The notes under the pieces were generated by a model. It was not told the DNA's origin, ran no database searches, and saw nothing but the letters and a program-made list of their open reading frames with translations. A stretch of DNA of 64,000 nucleotides. Origin: Hygrocybe punicea (taxonomy: Eukaryota > Basidiomycota > Agaricomycetes > Agaricales > Hygrophoraceae). The position numbers were made by a program, and so were the translations under genes. Location of the stretch: contig OY744473.1 in assembly GCA_963556145.1 (NCBI GenBank), positions 4,340,001 to 4,404,000 of the forward strand. Direction: 5' to 3'. Below, piece by piece: positions 32,675 to 44,000 of this stretch (the first letter of the stretch is position 1; each line of letters begins with the position of its first letter).

Positions 32675-34091
32675 TCAAGCGTTCGTCGACCCAAGATGTG
32701 ACCCGACGGTTGGTTCAAGCTGAGCGGAAGAGGCATCGTCTGCATTATTAGGAGTAGGGTGATAGATCTGATCCACTGCAGGGACCGAGGATGGTGTGAC
32801 ACTGTACTCTGCATCATCGACCTTCGAAGATAGTAGGATTTCCTGTAGGTGGTCAGATCCTCTGAGGATAGGCCGGCTGCCGGTCCAGAAGAAAACAATG
32901 TGGAGCCAGAGAGATCGTGGGGCTCTGTGGAGATACGCTCGAAGATCACTGCGACGTTGGTAAGAAAGCTCAAGAATAGAATTCAGGGGAGGAACCATCG
33001 CCAAAAGGGTAAGAATCTGATACAGGAAAAGTCAGAAATGCTTGGGGGGAGATGGGGGAGAATTACTTGGCCGAAGGTAAGAGGCGTGAAATAAAGGACA
33101 GGTATTGAAATCCTGACCAATGCGGTGACCCAGATGGAGTAGGAGGACAAGAGGCACCCGAACAGTAGCCACGGATGTTCCTTGAATAGAACGTCTCTGG
33201 TTGACATCAAACATGAGCCGCAGGAGATAAAAAGAGTGAGTTGATCTCACCGAATCGGTTGATAAAAGGTGATGAGTCGATAAAATAATGAAGGTGTCTT
33301 TTCCTTTACTCTTTTGCTCTCTTCACGAATCTCCCTCCGATGCAACCAGATATACCGTGTGAAAACGATCACTAGAGGCAACGGCATCCTATGGTGTAAT
33401 GACACAGGGAGCTAAATAGCGATATGTATAGACGAACCAAAAGAACAGAAGCGGTTGCAGGCTTGCGAAAAGGAGCTTGAGCCACGCCAAAAACTTACCA
33501 GTTTTGCACTGATCGCTATCCACGAAGGCAGTTGAGGAGAACGAGACAATGAATGTGAGACTGAACCAGAGTGTCAACAGAAGTAAAGACAATGTCTTGA
33601 TCGTCCGTTTAGAGGTTGTGATGCGTTTGAAGAAATTGTTGGGTTGCCCGATGAAACCTCGAACGGCAGAGTAGACGAGATAGATGCATACCGGGGAAGA
33701 TATGATGAGGATGGCGATTCGACTATCAACCACGTTGAGCTGTTTTTGCCCAATGACGAAATACGTAGCCAGCAGAATGGGAAAGGCTTGCGAAAACAAC
33801 ATGAAAATTGAGGTCTCGATACCTTCATGGGAGAAAATGACGAGGATCGCTGTAATGATCAATCAAAATACATATCACGGACACAAATCCAAATCCCATA
33901 CGAATGCAAATGTTGATCACAACGTCTAAAGATAGATATCTTATGTATGGGGCACCATGACGATCAATCTAGAGAATAAACTTACTCGACACGATGACAA
34001 CAAAACCATCCATGTCAGTATTGCCATTGACGGAAGGAGTCAACCTTGTAGGGAAGAGGAGGTTGAAGCAGGATGTTTTGGTATCTGCCAT
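32675..34091 (-). CDS. Polytopic membrane protein of unknown family
   Basis: The start is ATG 34091 (MADTKTSCFNLLFPTRLTPS). Exon 1 ends at 33986 and exon 2 starts at 33849 in phase (VVIVSTILVIFSHEG). Exon 2 encodes several membrane helices (FMLFSQAFPILLATYFVIG, IAILIISSPVCIYLVY, LSLLLLTLWFSLTFIVSF, LKLLFASLQPLLFFWFVY). Further exons near 33390-33230 (LPLVIVFTRYIWLHRRE) and 33215-33080 (HPWLLFGCLLSSYSIWVTAL) add helices, for about six or seven in all. A hydrophilic Ser/Pro tail ends at a stop at 32675-32677. The layout resembles a seven-helix receptor, but no Ste3 or other GPCR signature is recognised. Exon borders after 33400 are not resolved. Confidence 0.5.
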
Positions 34092-34468
34092 CACTCACCG
34101 GCAGAGGTGGGGTGCATAACGCAGTGAAAGCGCAACTTTGACGTTCTGTGGAACCGTCAGGAACGGATCATGTGTAAAGTGTCTATATCTGGGCGAATCT
34201 ACTCACATGGTACCTTCTACAGGCCTTGCTCCAGGTCCCGTCAGAGATTGCCTGTCCCAGACCGAAAGCCAAGCGTACGCCAAACAACTTCCGATGGACA
34301 GTGTACAGTTTGCCAAAACACCAAATTCATGTAGTCAAGGTAGAGCTACCAAAAAAGAATCATTGCTGCGACAATTACCTTCTACGGAGAACTTCGTCAG
34401 AAACGCACGGCCCCTGCCCACCCAAATAAACAGGCAGCGCCATAATCGCCTCGTTGTCATCCTCTTCA
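34092..34468. other. Intergenic
   Basis: This lies between the start of the membrane protein (minus) and the stop of the HNH gene (minus). Open frames on the plus strand are antisense to exons. Nothing independent is seen. Confidence 0.4.
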
Positions 34469-35728
34469 TCACCACAGTATCTCAGAAGCGCCAGAAGCAT
34501 GCATGGCACGAGCGACAGCCAATTTCAAGTTGCAGAATGCGGGACTGGGTGGATCGATCCGGTCTCCTTTTTCCCCTCCGCAGAAGACGATCTCATCCCC
34601 GTCGCGGAGGCGACTTGTTGCCGGTTGACAAGGTCGGATTTCTCGGTAAACGTATTCAAGTTTGTACTGTGTGATGCTAACTCAAGACAATTATAAGCAC
34701 CCAAAGATAGTCTCACTTACCGTATTATCGGGATTAAGGGTGGCCTCGATGCCCCACGAGAGATTGTCATAGAATTCATGGGTATCCACTTGGACGTTGA
34801 ACGCATTACAATTTGCAATATCATTTGCTTTAATTGTATTTCCAGTAAACCGCTCAATTGTCTCAAGCGTGAGATGCTAACGAGTCAAGTTGAGGGTCAT
34901 TCAAACAGATAGGTTGTGAACTACATACATACCTTTTCTTCCAACGAGAATGGGAGAATATGCACAGTTCGTGAATTCACCGATCGATTGGAATTTTGGG
35001 TTGAAATCGAACCCGGACAGAGGGCAAATATAACCGTCACGCCTGTACACCTAGAAAACGAATAGATATAGCGACCGGCATTGAGTGAACGCGAAGCAAT
35101 GCACGAGTTCTTTCAATGCAGCTTGATCCCTACTTGTGTTAGCAGCATCTAGCAGCTGTCGAATTGTATGTGTGCGAAGCAGATTGGGGGGTTGGATTTA
35201 CAGAGACTTGTGGCGTTTTCCTCCCTCCTACATTTCGAGCTGATTCAAATTAGCAACAAAGTCAGAATCAAGGCTGTAGACACAGCGACATACTAACAAT
35301 AAAGAGATGTGAAAGATATTCGCTGGCAAGGTGTCTGTCACACTTTGCAGCTCCTGAGCACAGCGATTCGTGCTCAAGTTGGATAGGTATTGTACAATTT
35401 GTCCAGCCCATACATCACTAGGAGTCGGGAACTGGCGCGCAAGGACTAGCTAGACGAATTGTTATTAATAATCAGTCCGACAGGTTTGAAAAGTAATGCA
35501 AATTGACAGGCTACCTAATGGGTGACCTTTTCACCACTGATACAGATTCGGGGCAGGTGAAAAAGTTACAATGCTGTGGATGACTTTGCTTGCTTGTATG
35601 TTGAAGGTGGAGCTTTGGATACCAATTCGCACAGCCATTCCAAGACTGACATTTGGGTGTACATCGACAGCATCACAGAGCGAGAGGACATATTCTGCAT
35701 CGTGGCTGTAGCGGTTTGTAGCGTCCAT
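34469..35728 (-). CDS. HNH-nuclease-domain-like protein (fungal HNH_2 type)
   Basis: Exon 1 is 35728-35570 (53 codons, MDATNRYSHDAEYVLSLCDA). Exon 2 starts at 35449 in phase 0 (LVLARQFPTPSDVWAGQIV). Following exons read RRDGYICPLSGFDFNP (about 35040), IERFTGNTIKANDI (about 34850) and FNVQVDTHEFYDNLSWGIEA (about 34800-34750). The last exon ends KLAVARAMHASGASEIL plus W and a TGA at 34469-34471. This is the pattern of the expanded Agaricomycete HNH family: RDxxxCxxxG, then N...D.H..FDNL, then a variable beta region and a conserved A-R-x-L/M-H-x-S-G tail. In active HNH enzymes the histidines bind a metal for DNA cleavage. Here one H is replaced in the first box, so activity is uncertain. Cellular role unknown. 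Confidence 0.7.
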
Positions 35729-35844
35729 GATTTATAATTAATGCAAGCCGACAAAGAGACCGTTCTACTATCTATTTACAATTGCCATTTCTCCAATGTG
35801 GATTGTAGACAAATACCAACGTAGCCGCTGCACTCAGCTAGCAT

Positions 35845-36880
35845 TCATTCTACGACATAAACTAGTTCCGGTTCCCAATTGCGCCCCTTATCTGACGTGA
35901 AAATCTGGGAAATACGAAGGTGATTGAGAGTGACAGCGTGAGGACCAAGACGAACTCCAGGTCCGCTGAAGTCAGTAAAATGCATCTGAAAGAAAAAAAA
36001 AAGATAGCGCAAAAAAAGGGATGATCAATGGAAAAGTTTTTGTATGATATGTGGTGGAGGAAACTAGGCTGACATTATAAAAACGACGAACGGCAATAGC
36101 GATGCGGATCATGAGTTCACCTCTCGTGATGTGCTCACGAGGTCGACCCACCACAAAGGAAAGTATACTCGACCAATTGACGTGTTCATAGCCAGGCCAC
36201 TAGGAGAAAAGACATTCCGTTCAGTTCTGCATCGAGTCGAGGGAGAGAATGGGCTCACTCGAACACGAAACATGCCGACATGGAAATTCTTATTGTAATC
36301 GTCCGGTAGTATGCGTTTGTCAGGATCAGTCATTCCATCTTCATTGAGGCCACGAGATAGTGCCACCCCGATATTTGGTGGGGTGTCCGAGGGGAACCGG
36401 AACCCAGGATGCCGGTTGACGTTCTCGTTAATAATCATCTGCGTCTTGCCCGTGTGCCAATGGTCACTTTTTAGAGTCGAAATTGGATCGATCTCGTCGC
36501 GTCGATACCCCTGGAAAGGCGGGGCGATAACGACTCGGGGCTACATGCTGCATCAGACAGTGCTACGTCGCGGGCCAAAAAATAAGATGAGCAGTGTACT
36601 CACCCCATATGGATTACCGACGTAAACTGGTGTAGCGTGACTCATGGGTCTCTCTCTCGCGACTCGTCTCGCGTCTTCGACATGGGGTTGGGGTTCCTCT
36701 TGAGGGACCTTTGAGAACAATGAATGTTTAGTCAAATGCACAGTGGAGAAAACCGAAATAAGCCACGTTACTCACAGGATCCGGACTGAGAGTGCGAAGG
36801 GTGGAACGACAGTCAGATGTTGGGTAGCGGATAGTTCCGTCAGGGTTGAAGAAGTGTCGTGGTCCGTCGTTGTGTTGCAT
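35845..36880 (-). CDS. Conserved fungal hypothetical protein
   Basis: The start is ATG 36880 (MQHNDGPRHFFNPDGTIRYP). Intron 1 has good borders and joins LSPDP to VPQEEPQPHVEDARRV. Intron 2 follows VYVGNPYG. A long exon (about 36540-36265) carries GYRRDEIDPISTLKSDHWHT and INENVNRHPGFRFPSD. Then come GYEHVNWSSIL and ITRGELMIRIAIAVRRF (about 36200-36070). The last exon (about 35985-35845) reads VRLGPHAVTLNHLRISQIF and ends at TGA 35845. Proteins with this order (W/GYEHV, ITRxEL, then LGPxxVxxxHLRL) are common in Agaricomycetes, from my memory of such families, with no assigned function. No signal peptide or membrane segment is seen. It sits head-to-tail with the HNH gene. Confidence 0.65.
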
Positions 36881-36981
36881 GGTGAAGATGATCGAGGACA
36901 AAGAAAATTGCAGGAAAAGAATGTTTTTGGGAAGTGTTGGTTCAGAGTGCGAGGCGGTTTTATAAATGCAAAGGTTGTGGC

Positions 36982-37235
36982 CATTAATCTGTGTTGGTGG
37001 ACCTCGGCCGCGATGGTATTGAATCAAGCATTGAAGCCACAGGTGCCCAGTGTCGGGTAACCATACCAAGATTTGACTGGACCAAGCGTTGAATAGATCA
37101 AAAAGTTGCAGCCACCAATGTAAGACCACTATTATTAAATCTGTGTGGGTGGCCGTCGGCCGCGACAGTGTTGATTCCAGCATGAGGCCGCCGACTCCCA
37201 CAGTGTCAGTTAACCAATGTTCAAATTTGACTGGC
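36982..37235 (+). repeat. Two diverged ~100-bp direct repeats
   Basis: The block at about 36982-37080 (CTGTGTTGGTGGACCTCGGC ... ATTTGACTGG) recurs at about 37133-37235 with many substitutions (TCGGCCGCGA core shared). They lie upstream of the hypothetical gene at 36880, so duplicated promoter elements or an old repeat are both possible. Confidence 0.5.
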
Positions 37236-37239
37236 CTAT

Positions 37240-37895
37240 CAGACGATAAGCTTTGGAGCCAAGTCCTGGAACAACTCGAACGCTGTTGCAATAGCGTCGA
37301 GAAAATAGACCGCCCAAATGGAGCAAAGACGAGGCCAAGGATCCAAACGGCAGTCAAGCTACAGAAAGTTACTTGGGCCAGCGCCCGAGAAAAACAAGGC
37401 GACCCCACAGCAAAGTGGATTGTGGTCAAGAATCTAATGTCGTCGACCAATAGTCGTCCGCGTGGTCGGCCGCCATCGTTAAGGATCTTTGTCTAAGCAG
37501 CGAAGAATGGGAGTGGAACTTCGAAAAGGTACAAAACGTGTCCAGGAAAACAGAGACCTGCCAGTGCCCTACTAGTAGTGCAGACTGAACGTCCTCGCAG
37601 ACACTCTTTTGTCATCGGTTTCCGAAAAATATCTTTTTTGCCCAGGTTCCAAGTCGATGAGCGTCGCGCAGAAGATAAACGATATCGATAAACAAAGGAA
37701 GGAGGCGGCAATGCGGAGTCGGTCGTTCAACACTTCTATAATATAAAAGCCATGGTCACCCAGCTCCCAGTCACGGTATACAATCTTCCCCCATGCCCAG
37801 CATCCGTGACTATAATCCCTGTTACAGCATCCCAATTCTCTGGGTGTACACGAGGCCAGCGATCGATTGCGGTATATCCGCAGTGCATGCATTCT
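37240..37895 (-). CDS. Predicted membrane protein, possibly broken
   Basis: Minus-strand exon-like pieces include ENWDAVTGIIVTDAGHGG (about 37835), NDRLRIAASFLCLSISFIF and CATLIDLEPG (about 37715-37630), and LTAVWILGLVFAPFGRSIF (about 37355-37300). These give at least two hydrophobic helices. Frames change between pieces, consistent with introns or with decay. The GIIVTDAG-type segment has a relative at about 60240 (GIIVSDAGAEDL). The family is not recognised. Confidence 0.35.
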
Positions 37896-38071
37896 GCACG
37901 TTGCGTGATGACTCTCCCGACCCTCTCAATTAACCACTTTGAATCCCATAAGCCATCCTAATCCTCAAAAGCCTACACTAAGTAACGATAAATCACTGTC
38001 ATCCTGTTTCCGTTCGATTAATTTGTTCGCTCTAGGAAAGAACTGTAGCTATCCAACCGGTTGTTGGGCAG
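37896..38071. promoter_or_regulatory. Upstream region of the HEAT-repeat gene
   Basis: Short gap between the divergent membrane-protein fragment and the ATG at 38072. It should contain the promoter of the large HEAT gene. No TATA box is obvious. Confidence 0.3.
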
Positions 38072-41000
38072 ATGTTATCTGTGTTTCGACACGTCCACAA
38101 ACTCACTCAGCCCATGGAGTGGGTGATCCAGAACTTTTGTGATTCCGTTTTCGATGACCTGGACGAAAATCCGGAACTTGACGCGTGTGTGACGGAAATC
38201 CGCCACTACAAAGAGAAGGTAGTATATTTGTTTTACAGTCTAGTGGTTTCTTACATTTCTACGGGATCGCAAAAGGAAAACCTCGAGCACGAGTTCCTAC
38301 TCGTCTTTGTTACTCATGCGCAAAAGGAATGCGTGTTGCGCATTGAGCGGAGTACCCCTCAGCAACAACGACGATCATTTCTCCAAAAGCTCCGACAAAC
38401 TAGTTCATCTATCTTCCCTGCGCTTGACACGGTTCGGGTTTCCACCTCCTTTGAGCAGCTGACAACGGGCATGAGTCGTGGGCCATCGATTTCTATCGCA
38501 GCACTACCTTTTCCATCTCAGAAGTCGTTCGCTCTCCGAGAACTCTGCCTAATCCTGAGCTTTTTCCCATGTTTCTCACCCCAGTACAATTTAAGGACAC
38601 AACAGTGTTATTGGTTTTGCGATGTGGTGTTATCGACCGTATGTGCCGCATCTGAAGGTGTTTTGATTGTGAAGGGGAAAGGATATGGTAGAGCGGGAAA
38701 GCTCGGCAAGCTCTCCATTCCACTTTGCACCACGACGCGCAAGCACTTTATTGACGCATACTGCGTCGTTCGTACCCTCGGGAGGGATCCCCAGCTTGAC
38801 ACACTTCCAAGTGTGAGCCTCCTGCGAGAGAACTTGGATATCCTTATCACAATGCTAGCGGTTCAATCGAGCGAGGCGAAGACTCGTGCAGTTATCGCCC
38901 TCACGAATATTGCGTTTCAACATCGCCAGATGGTGGTCGAAGCCGGGGCTGTTGCAAAACTCATCACCATCATCCCTTCTGCTTCTCCGCAGCTAGGCGC
39001 CCATATAATCGCCGCCTTTGATGCCATCATCGATGATTCGTTCTGGTGTGGCCTGAAAGGGGAAGACATAGATATTCTTTCACATTTTCTAGCTTCTTCT
39101 AACGAAGACTTTTGCAAGAAAGCAGCGGCAGCGCTCTGTAGGATCGCTTCGGACGCTGGGGGCAATCGAGCATTAGTTGCGCTCTTGTCCGGTCTTTCCT
39201 TGGACCTACCTCCTTGCTCCCAGTTTCATGTGCTCGAAGCGATCGTCTCTTGTGCGGATGGGGATCTACACATGATCCTAGAGACTGGGCAAGATGTCAG
39301 ATTCGAGTACGGTGAGTGTCCTGCGCCTCTTTACATCATTGTTATGAATTTTCAGTTCAAGCTGGACTACACCATGCGATCGTGAGTGCCATGCCAAGGC
39401 TCCGGAAGCTGCTCGAGAGTAACAACCACAATGTCCAAATTTTCACTGTAAATCTATTGACGAAATTGTCAGGATACAGTGGGTTTCTAGTGATTCTTCG
39501 TCTCGGTGTTGCTGATGGACTTTTCAAGGTGGACTGCGTGCATCAATAAGGAATGTCCTCTCGCCGGTACTTCAGTTGCTCGACAATGAGCATTCGGGAG
39601 TCCGAGTTGCTGTTGTTACCGCAATGGCAGGATTTGTCAAGCACGGTATATTTCCTCCCTTGTTTCGCTTCAATGCAGCTTATATATACAACAAGTCGAA
39701 TTGCGCGATGCAATTGGACGCGCCATCCCACGGCTGCTTCGGCATTTCGACGACGAGAACCATGATGCCAGAGGAGCCGTTGCGAACACAGTAGCGGAAC
39801 TTGCCGAGTACAGTGAGTATCTGGTATTCTTCATTTCGGCGTTACTGATATATGCGTCGAGCCGAACTACATGCCGCAACCGGCCAGGCAATATCGCAGA
39901 TGCTCCAGAGCGAGCAAACGGAAACCCGAGTCGTTAGCGCATACGTAATGGTGAAAGTTAGCGAGTGCGGTGCGTGACTAGGGTCTTTTCAATGCAGTTC
40001 AACTGATCGGCAGTTTAAGCTAAACTCCGTACCACGGTCGAAGGTGCAGTTCCGCAACTCCTTGTACTGCTCGAGGACGGAGACAGGTATGTCCGAGATG
40101 TTGGTGCAAATGCCATTGTGATGCTCGCCAATTACGGTGAGTTTCCGGCGACATGTCAGCCAGTGTGTGTATTACTAATGTATATATCAAGCTGAACTGC
40201 GTGCTGCTATCGGTAATGCCTTCCCACAGCTGTTTCGGCTGCTCAAGAACGAGGACAAGTTTGTTCGCACCGCTCGTTTAATTACCATAGTAAAACTCGC
40301 CAGATACTGTCAGTTCCAACAATGTTTCAGTCGGTGTGTGTATTACTGATGTATATATCAAGCTGAACTGCGTTCTATGGTCGGGAGTGCCATCCTGCAT
40401 CATGTGCTCGAGGATAAGCACGAAGGTGTTGCGATTGCTACCCAGGACAGAATAGTCGAACTCGCCGAGTACAGTGAGTTTCCAGAAATGTTTTGGCCAG
40501 TGTGTGTTTCTGATGTCCGTATCAAGTCGAACTGCGTGATGCCATCAGGGATCTCATTCCACATCTACTTCGGTTTCTTCAGGTCGCGGATCATGGCGAT
40601 GGGGTCACGAATTGTGGTGTTGTAACTGCTGGCGGGAATGTCATAGTGGAACTCGCCAAGTACAGTGAGTTTCCAGATGGATTTCGGTTAATGTGTTACT
40701 CAGGTATATGAAGCTGAACTGCGTGCTACAATCGGGAATATCATCCCACAGTTGGTTCGACTGAAGAGCTATGGGAACTGCAGATATGATGGCACACTTG
40801 AACCATTCGTACAGTTTCCTCCAGGCTTTTGGGAAGCCCAGGAACGTGAGTTTCCACGAATTTTCAGTCAGTCTGTGATACTGATGTACATGTCAAGCCC
40901 CTCCATCACGCCGCCGCCGCCGCCGCCGTCGCCAGCATCTTGGGACTTGCAACACTACGGGGACAAATGTCATTGTGCGACTCGCTAAGTACGGTGAGTT

Positions 41001-44000
41001 TTATCCTGTTTTCTGGTCAGTATGCGTACTTGATGCACATATCAAGAGGACTTGCGTGCTGTGATCGGGAATGTCATACCGCAGCTCTTTCAGTTGCTTG
41101 AAGACCAGCATGAGTGGGCTCGCGCTTCTGCTGCAAATGCCATGAGGGAACTCGCCATATACAGTGAGTCTCTGACGATGTCTGGTGTGTGTGATGTGTT
41201 GCTGATTGATATATTGAGCTGAACTACACACTGCGATTGAGATTTGGATTCCGCATCTCCTTTTGCTGCTGAGTGATACAGAGTGGCAGGTTCAAATTAC
41301 TGGTGCAGACGCAATTGTGCAACTTGCAAAACACAGTGGGTTTTCCCACATACTTTTGTTAGTGGTGATTCATGTATAAATCAAGCTGGACTGCGTGCTG
41401 CCATTGGGAATGGCATTGCGCAGCTCATTGGACTGCTGGAGCACAAACATCAGTTCATTCGATTTACCGCAACAAATGTCCTTTCGCAACTCATGCCCTA
41501 CCGTGAGTTCACGCGATGTCTCACTCACTGTGTATTGCTAATGTACCGAAGCTGAATTACGCCCAGCCATTGGTAATTCCATTCCACAGCTCCTGCTGCG
41601 GCTTGAGGACAAAGACAGCGATGTCCAGGTTGTTGCTTTAAACGCAATTGTAGCTCTCGCGGTGTACAGTGAGTTTCTAGGAATATTTCAGCTGTATGTG
41701 TGTGTGACTTAATACATTTGTTAAGCCGAATGGCGTGCTGCAGTTGGGAATGCAATTCCGCAGCTCCTCTTACTTTTCGAGCGCAACAACAGGGATCTTC
41801 AGATTGCAAATGCCATGGCAAAACTAACAGAATACAGTGAGTTTGTGGCTGCATTTCAATGTGTGTGTGCCACTGACGAGGATCTAAAGCTGAGTTCTGT
41901 GCTGTGACCGGGAATATCATCCGACTTCTTCTTCTGCTGCTTGAAAACAAGGATAAGAATGTTCGGATTAAGGGAGCCATTGCCACAGTGAAACTTGCCG
42001 AATACCGTGAGTTTCCGGTAATATTTCAGCCGGCGTGTGTTTCTGATGTTGATATCAAGCCGAACTGCGTGAGGTCATTGGGAATGCTGTCCTGCAGCTC
42101 CCTCGACTGCTCGAAGACAAGGACAAAGATGTTCGAATTGCTGGTGTAAATGCCATGGTGATGCTTGCTCAGTACGGTGAGTCTACAACCATGCTTCAGT
42201 CACTGTCATTGAGGTGCATATTAAGCTGAAATGCATGCTGCGATCCGGAATGCTATTCCGCAACTCCTGTTGCATTTCGAGGATCCGGACAGCGACGTTC
42301 GGATTGCTTGTGCGAAAGCTATAGTGGAACTCGCGGAGTACAGTCAGTTTGGGGCTATGTCTCCGCCAGTGTGTTTCTAACATACATATCAAGCCGAACT
42401 GCGTGCTGCCATTGAGACTGCCGTCCCGCAGCTCCTGCGACTGCTTGAGGACAAGGGTGACGGTGTTCGAACTACTGGTTTAGATACCATGAGAAAACTG
42501 GCAGAATACAGTGAGTTTGTGTTTGCGTTTTCGTGTGTGTGTGCCACTGACGAGCATCTCAAGCTGAAGTCCGTGCTGTGATTGGGAATGCTATCCCGCA
42601 GCTGTTTCTGCTGCTTGGCAACATGGACAAGAATGTTCAGATTACTGGGGTAATTGCCATTGTGCAACTCGCTAACTACGGTGAGTTTCCAGCAATGTTT
42701 TGGTCAGTGTGTATTTCTGATGTCCGTATCAAGCCGAACTGCGTGATGCCATCGGGGATCTCATTCCCCATCTCCTTCGGTTTCTTCAGGTCGCAGATCA
42801 CGGTGTTGAGTTCGCGGATTGTGTTGTAAATGCTGGTGTAAATGCCATAGTGGAACTCGCCAAGTACAGTGAGTTTCCAACTGGATTTCGGTCAATGTAT
42901 TACTAAGGTATATATGAAGCTGAACTGCGTACTACGATCGGGAATATCATCCCGCAGCTGGTTCGACTGAAGAGCTATTGGGACCGCAGAGATGGCACAG
43001 CTGATCCATTCGTACAGTTTCCTCCAGGCTTTTGGGAAGCCCAGGAACGTGAGTTTCCACGAATTTTCAGTCAGTCGGTGCTACTGATGTACGTGTCAAG
43101 GCGAGTGGCTTCTCGAAAGCGGTAAGTTTTACAAGCTGATGCGTTGTGTGACTTGTGAGACTGTGGGGACATATATCATTGTGGAACTTGCCATGTACAG
43201 TGAGTTTCCCCCACGTTCCAGTCGGTGTGTATTATTGATGTACATATCAAGAGGACCTGCTTGCCGAGGTCGGGAATGCCATGCCTCAACTCTATCAGCT
43301 GTTTGAAGACGAGTGTAAGTGGGTTCGAGCTTCTGCTGCAAATGCCATGGTGCAACTCGCCACGTACAGTGAGTGTCCGGTCATGTCTAGGCGGCGTGTG
43401 CGATGTCTTGCTGATCGATATATTAAGCTGAACTACACGGTTTGATTGAGATTGGGATTCCGCAGCTCTCTCTGCTGCTCGGTGATGAAAAGTGGTTGGT
43501 TGCAATTGCTGGCGCAATTGCAATTGTGAAACTTGCAGAACACGGTGATTTTTAACAAGTGCTTTCGTCACTGTCTGTATGTCTGATATGTAGGTCAAGC
43601 CGGGTGCCACGCTGCGATTGGGGATGGTATTGTGCACCTTGTTGAACTGTTCTATCACGACCGATGGTATGTTCAAACTGCTGCGGCAAATTCAATTTTG
43701 CAACTCATCACATACTGTGAGATTCCTGCAACGTTTAATCAGTGTGTATTGCTAATATATAGATGAAGCTGAACTTCTTCCTGCCATTGAGGACGTCATT
43801 CTAGATCTTGGTGACTTACTCGAGTGGGACTCGTGGGTTACTAGTATTCGAGCTGCTGCCGCTGAAACGATTGTGAAACTTGCCCGATGCAGTGAGTTTT
43901 CTGTGACGCTTCAGTCAATGTATATTATTCAAGTGCACAGCTGAACTGCATTCAACGATCGGAAATACCATCCCGCAACTCCTTCCGTGGCACGAAGACA

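Noticed and set aside
32675..34091. Ste3-type pheromone receptor
   Set aside because: Several membrane helices are visible but none of the conserved Ste3 motifs; no pheromone precursor or homeodomain genes lie nearby.
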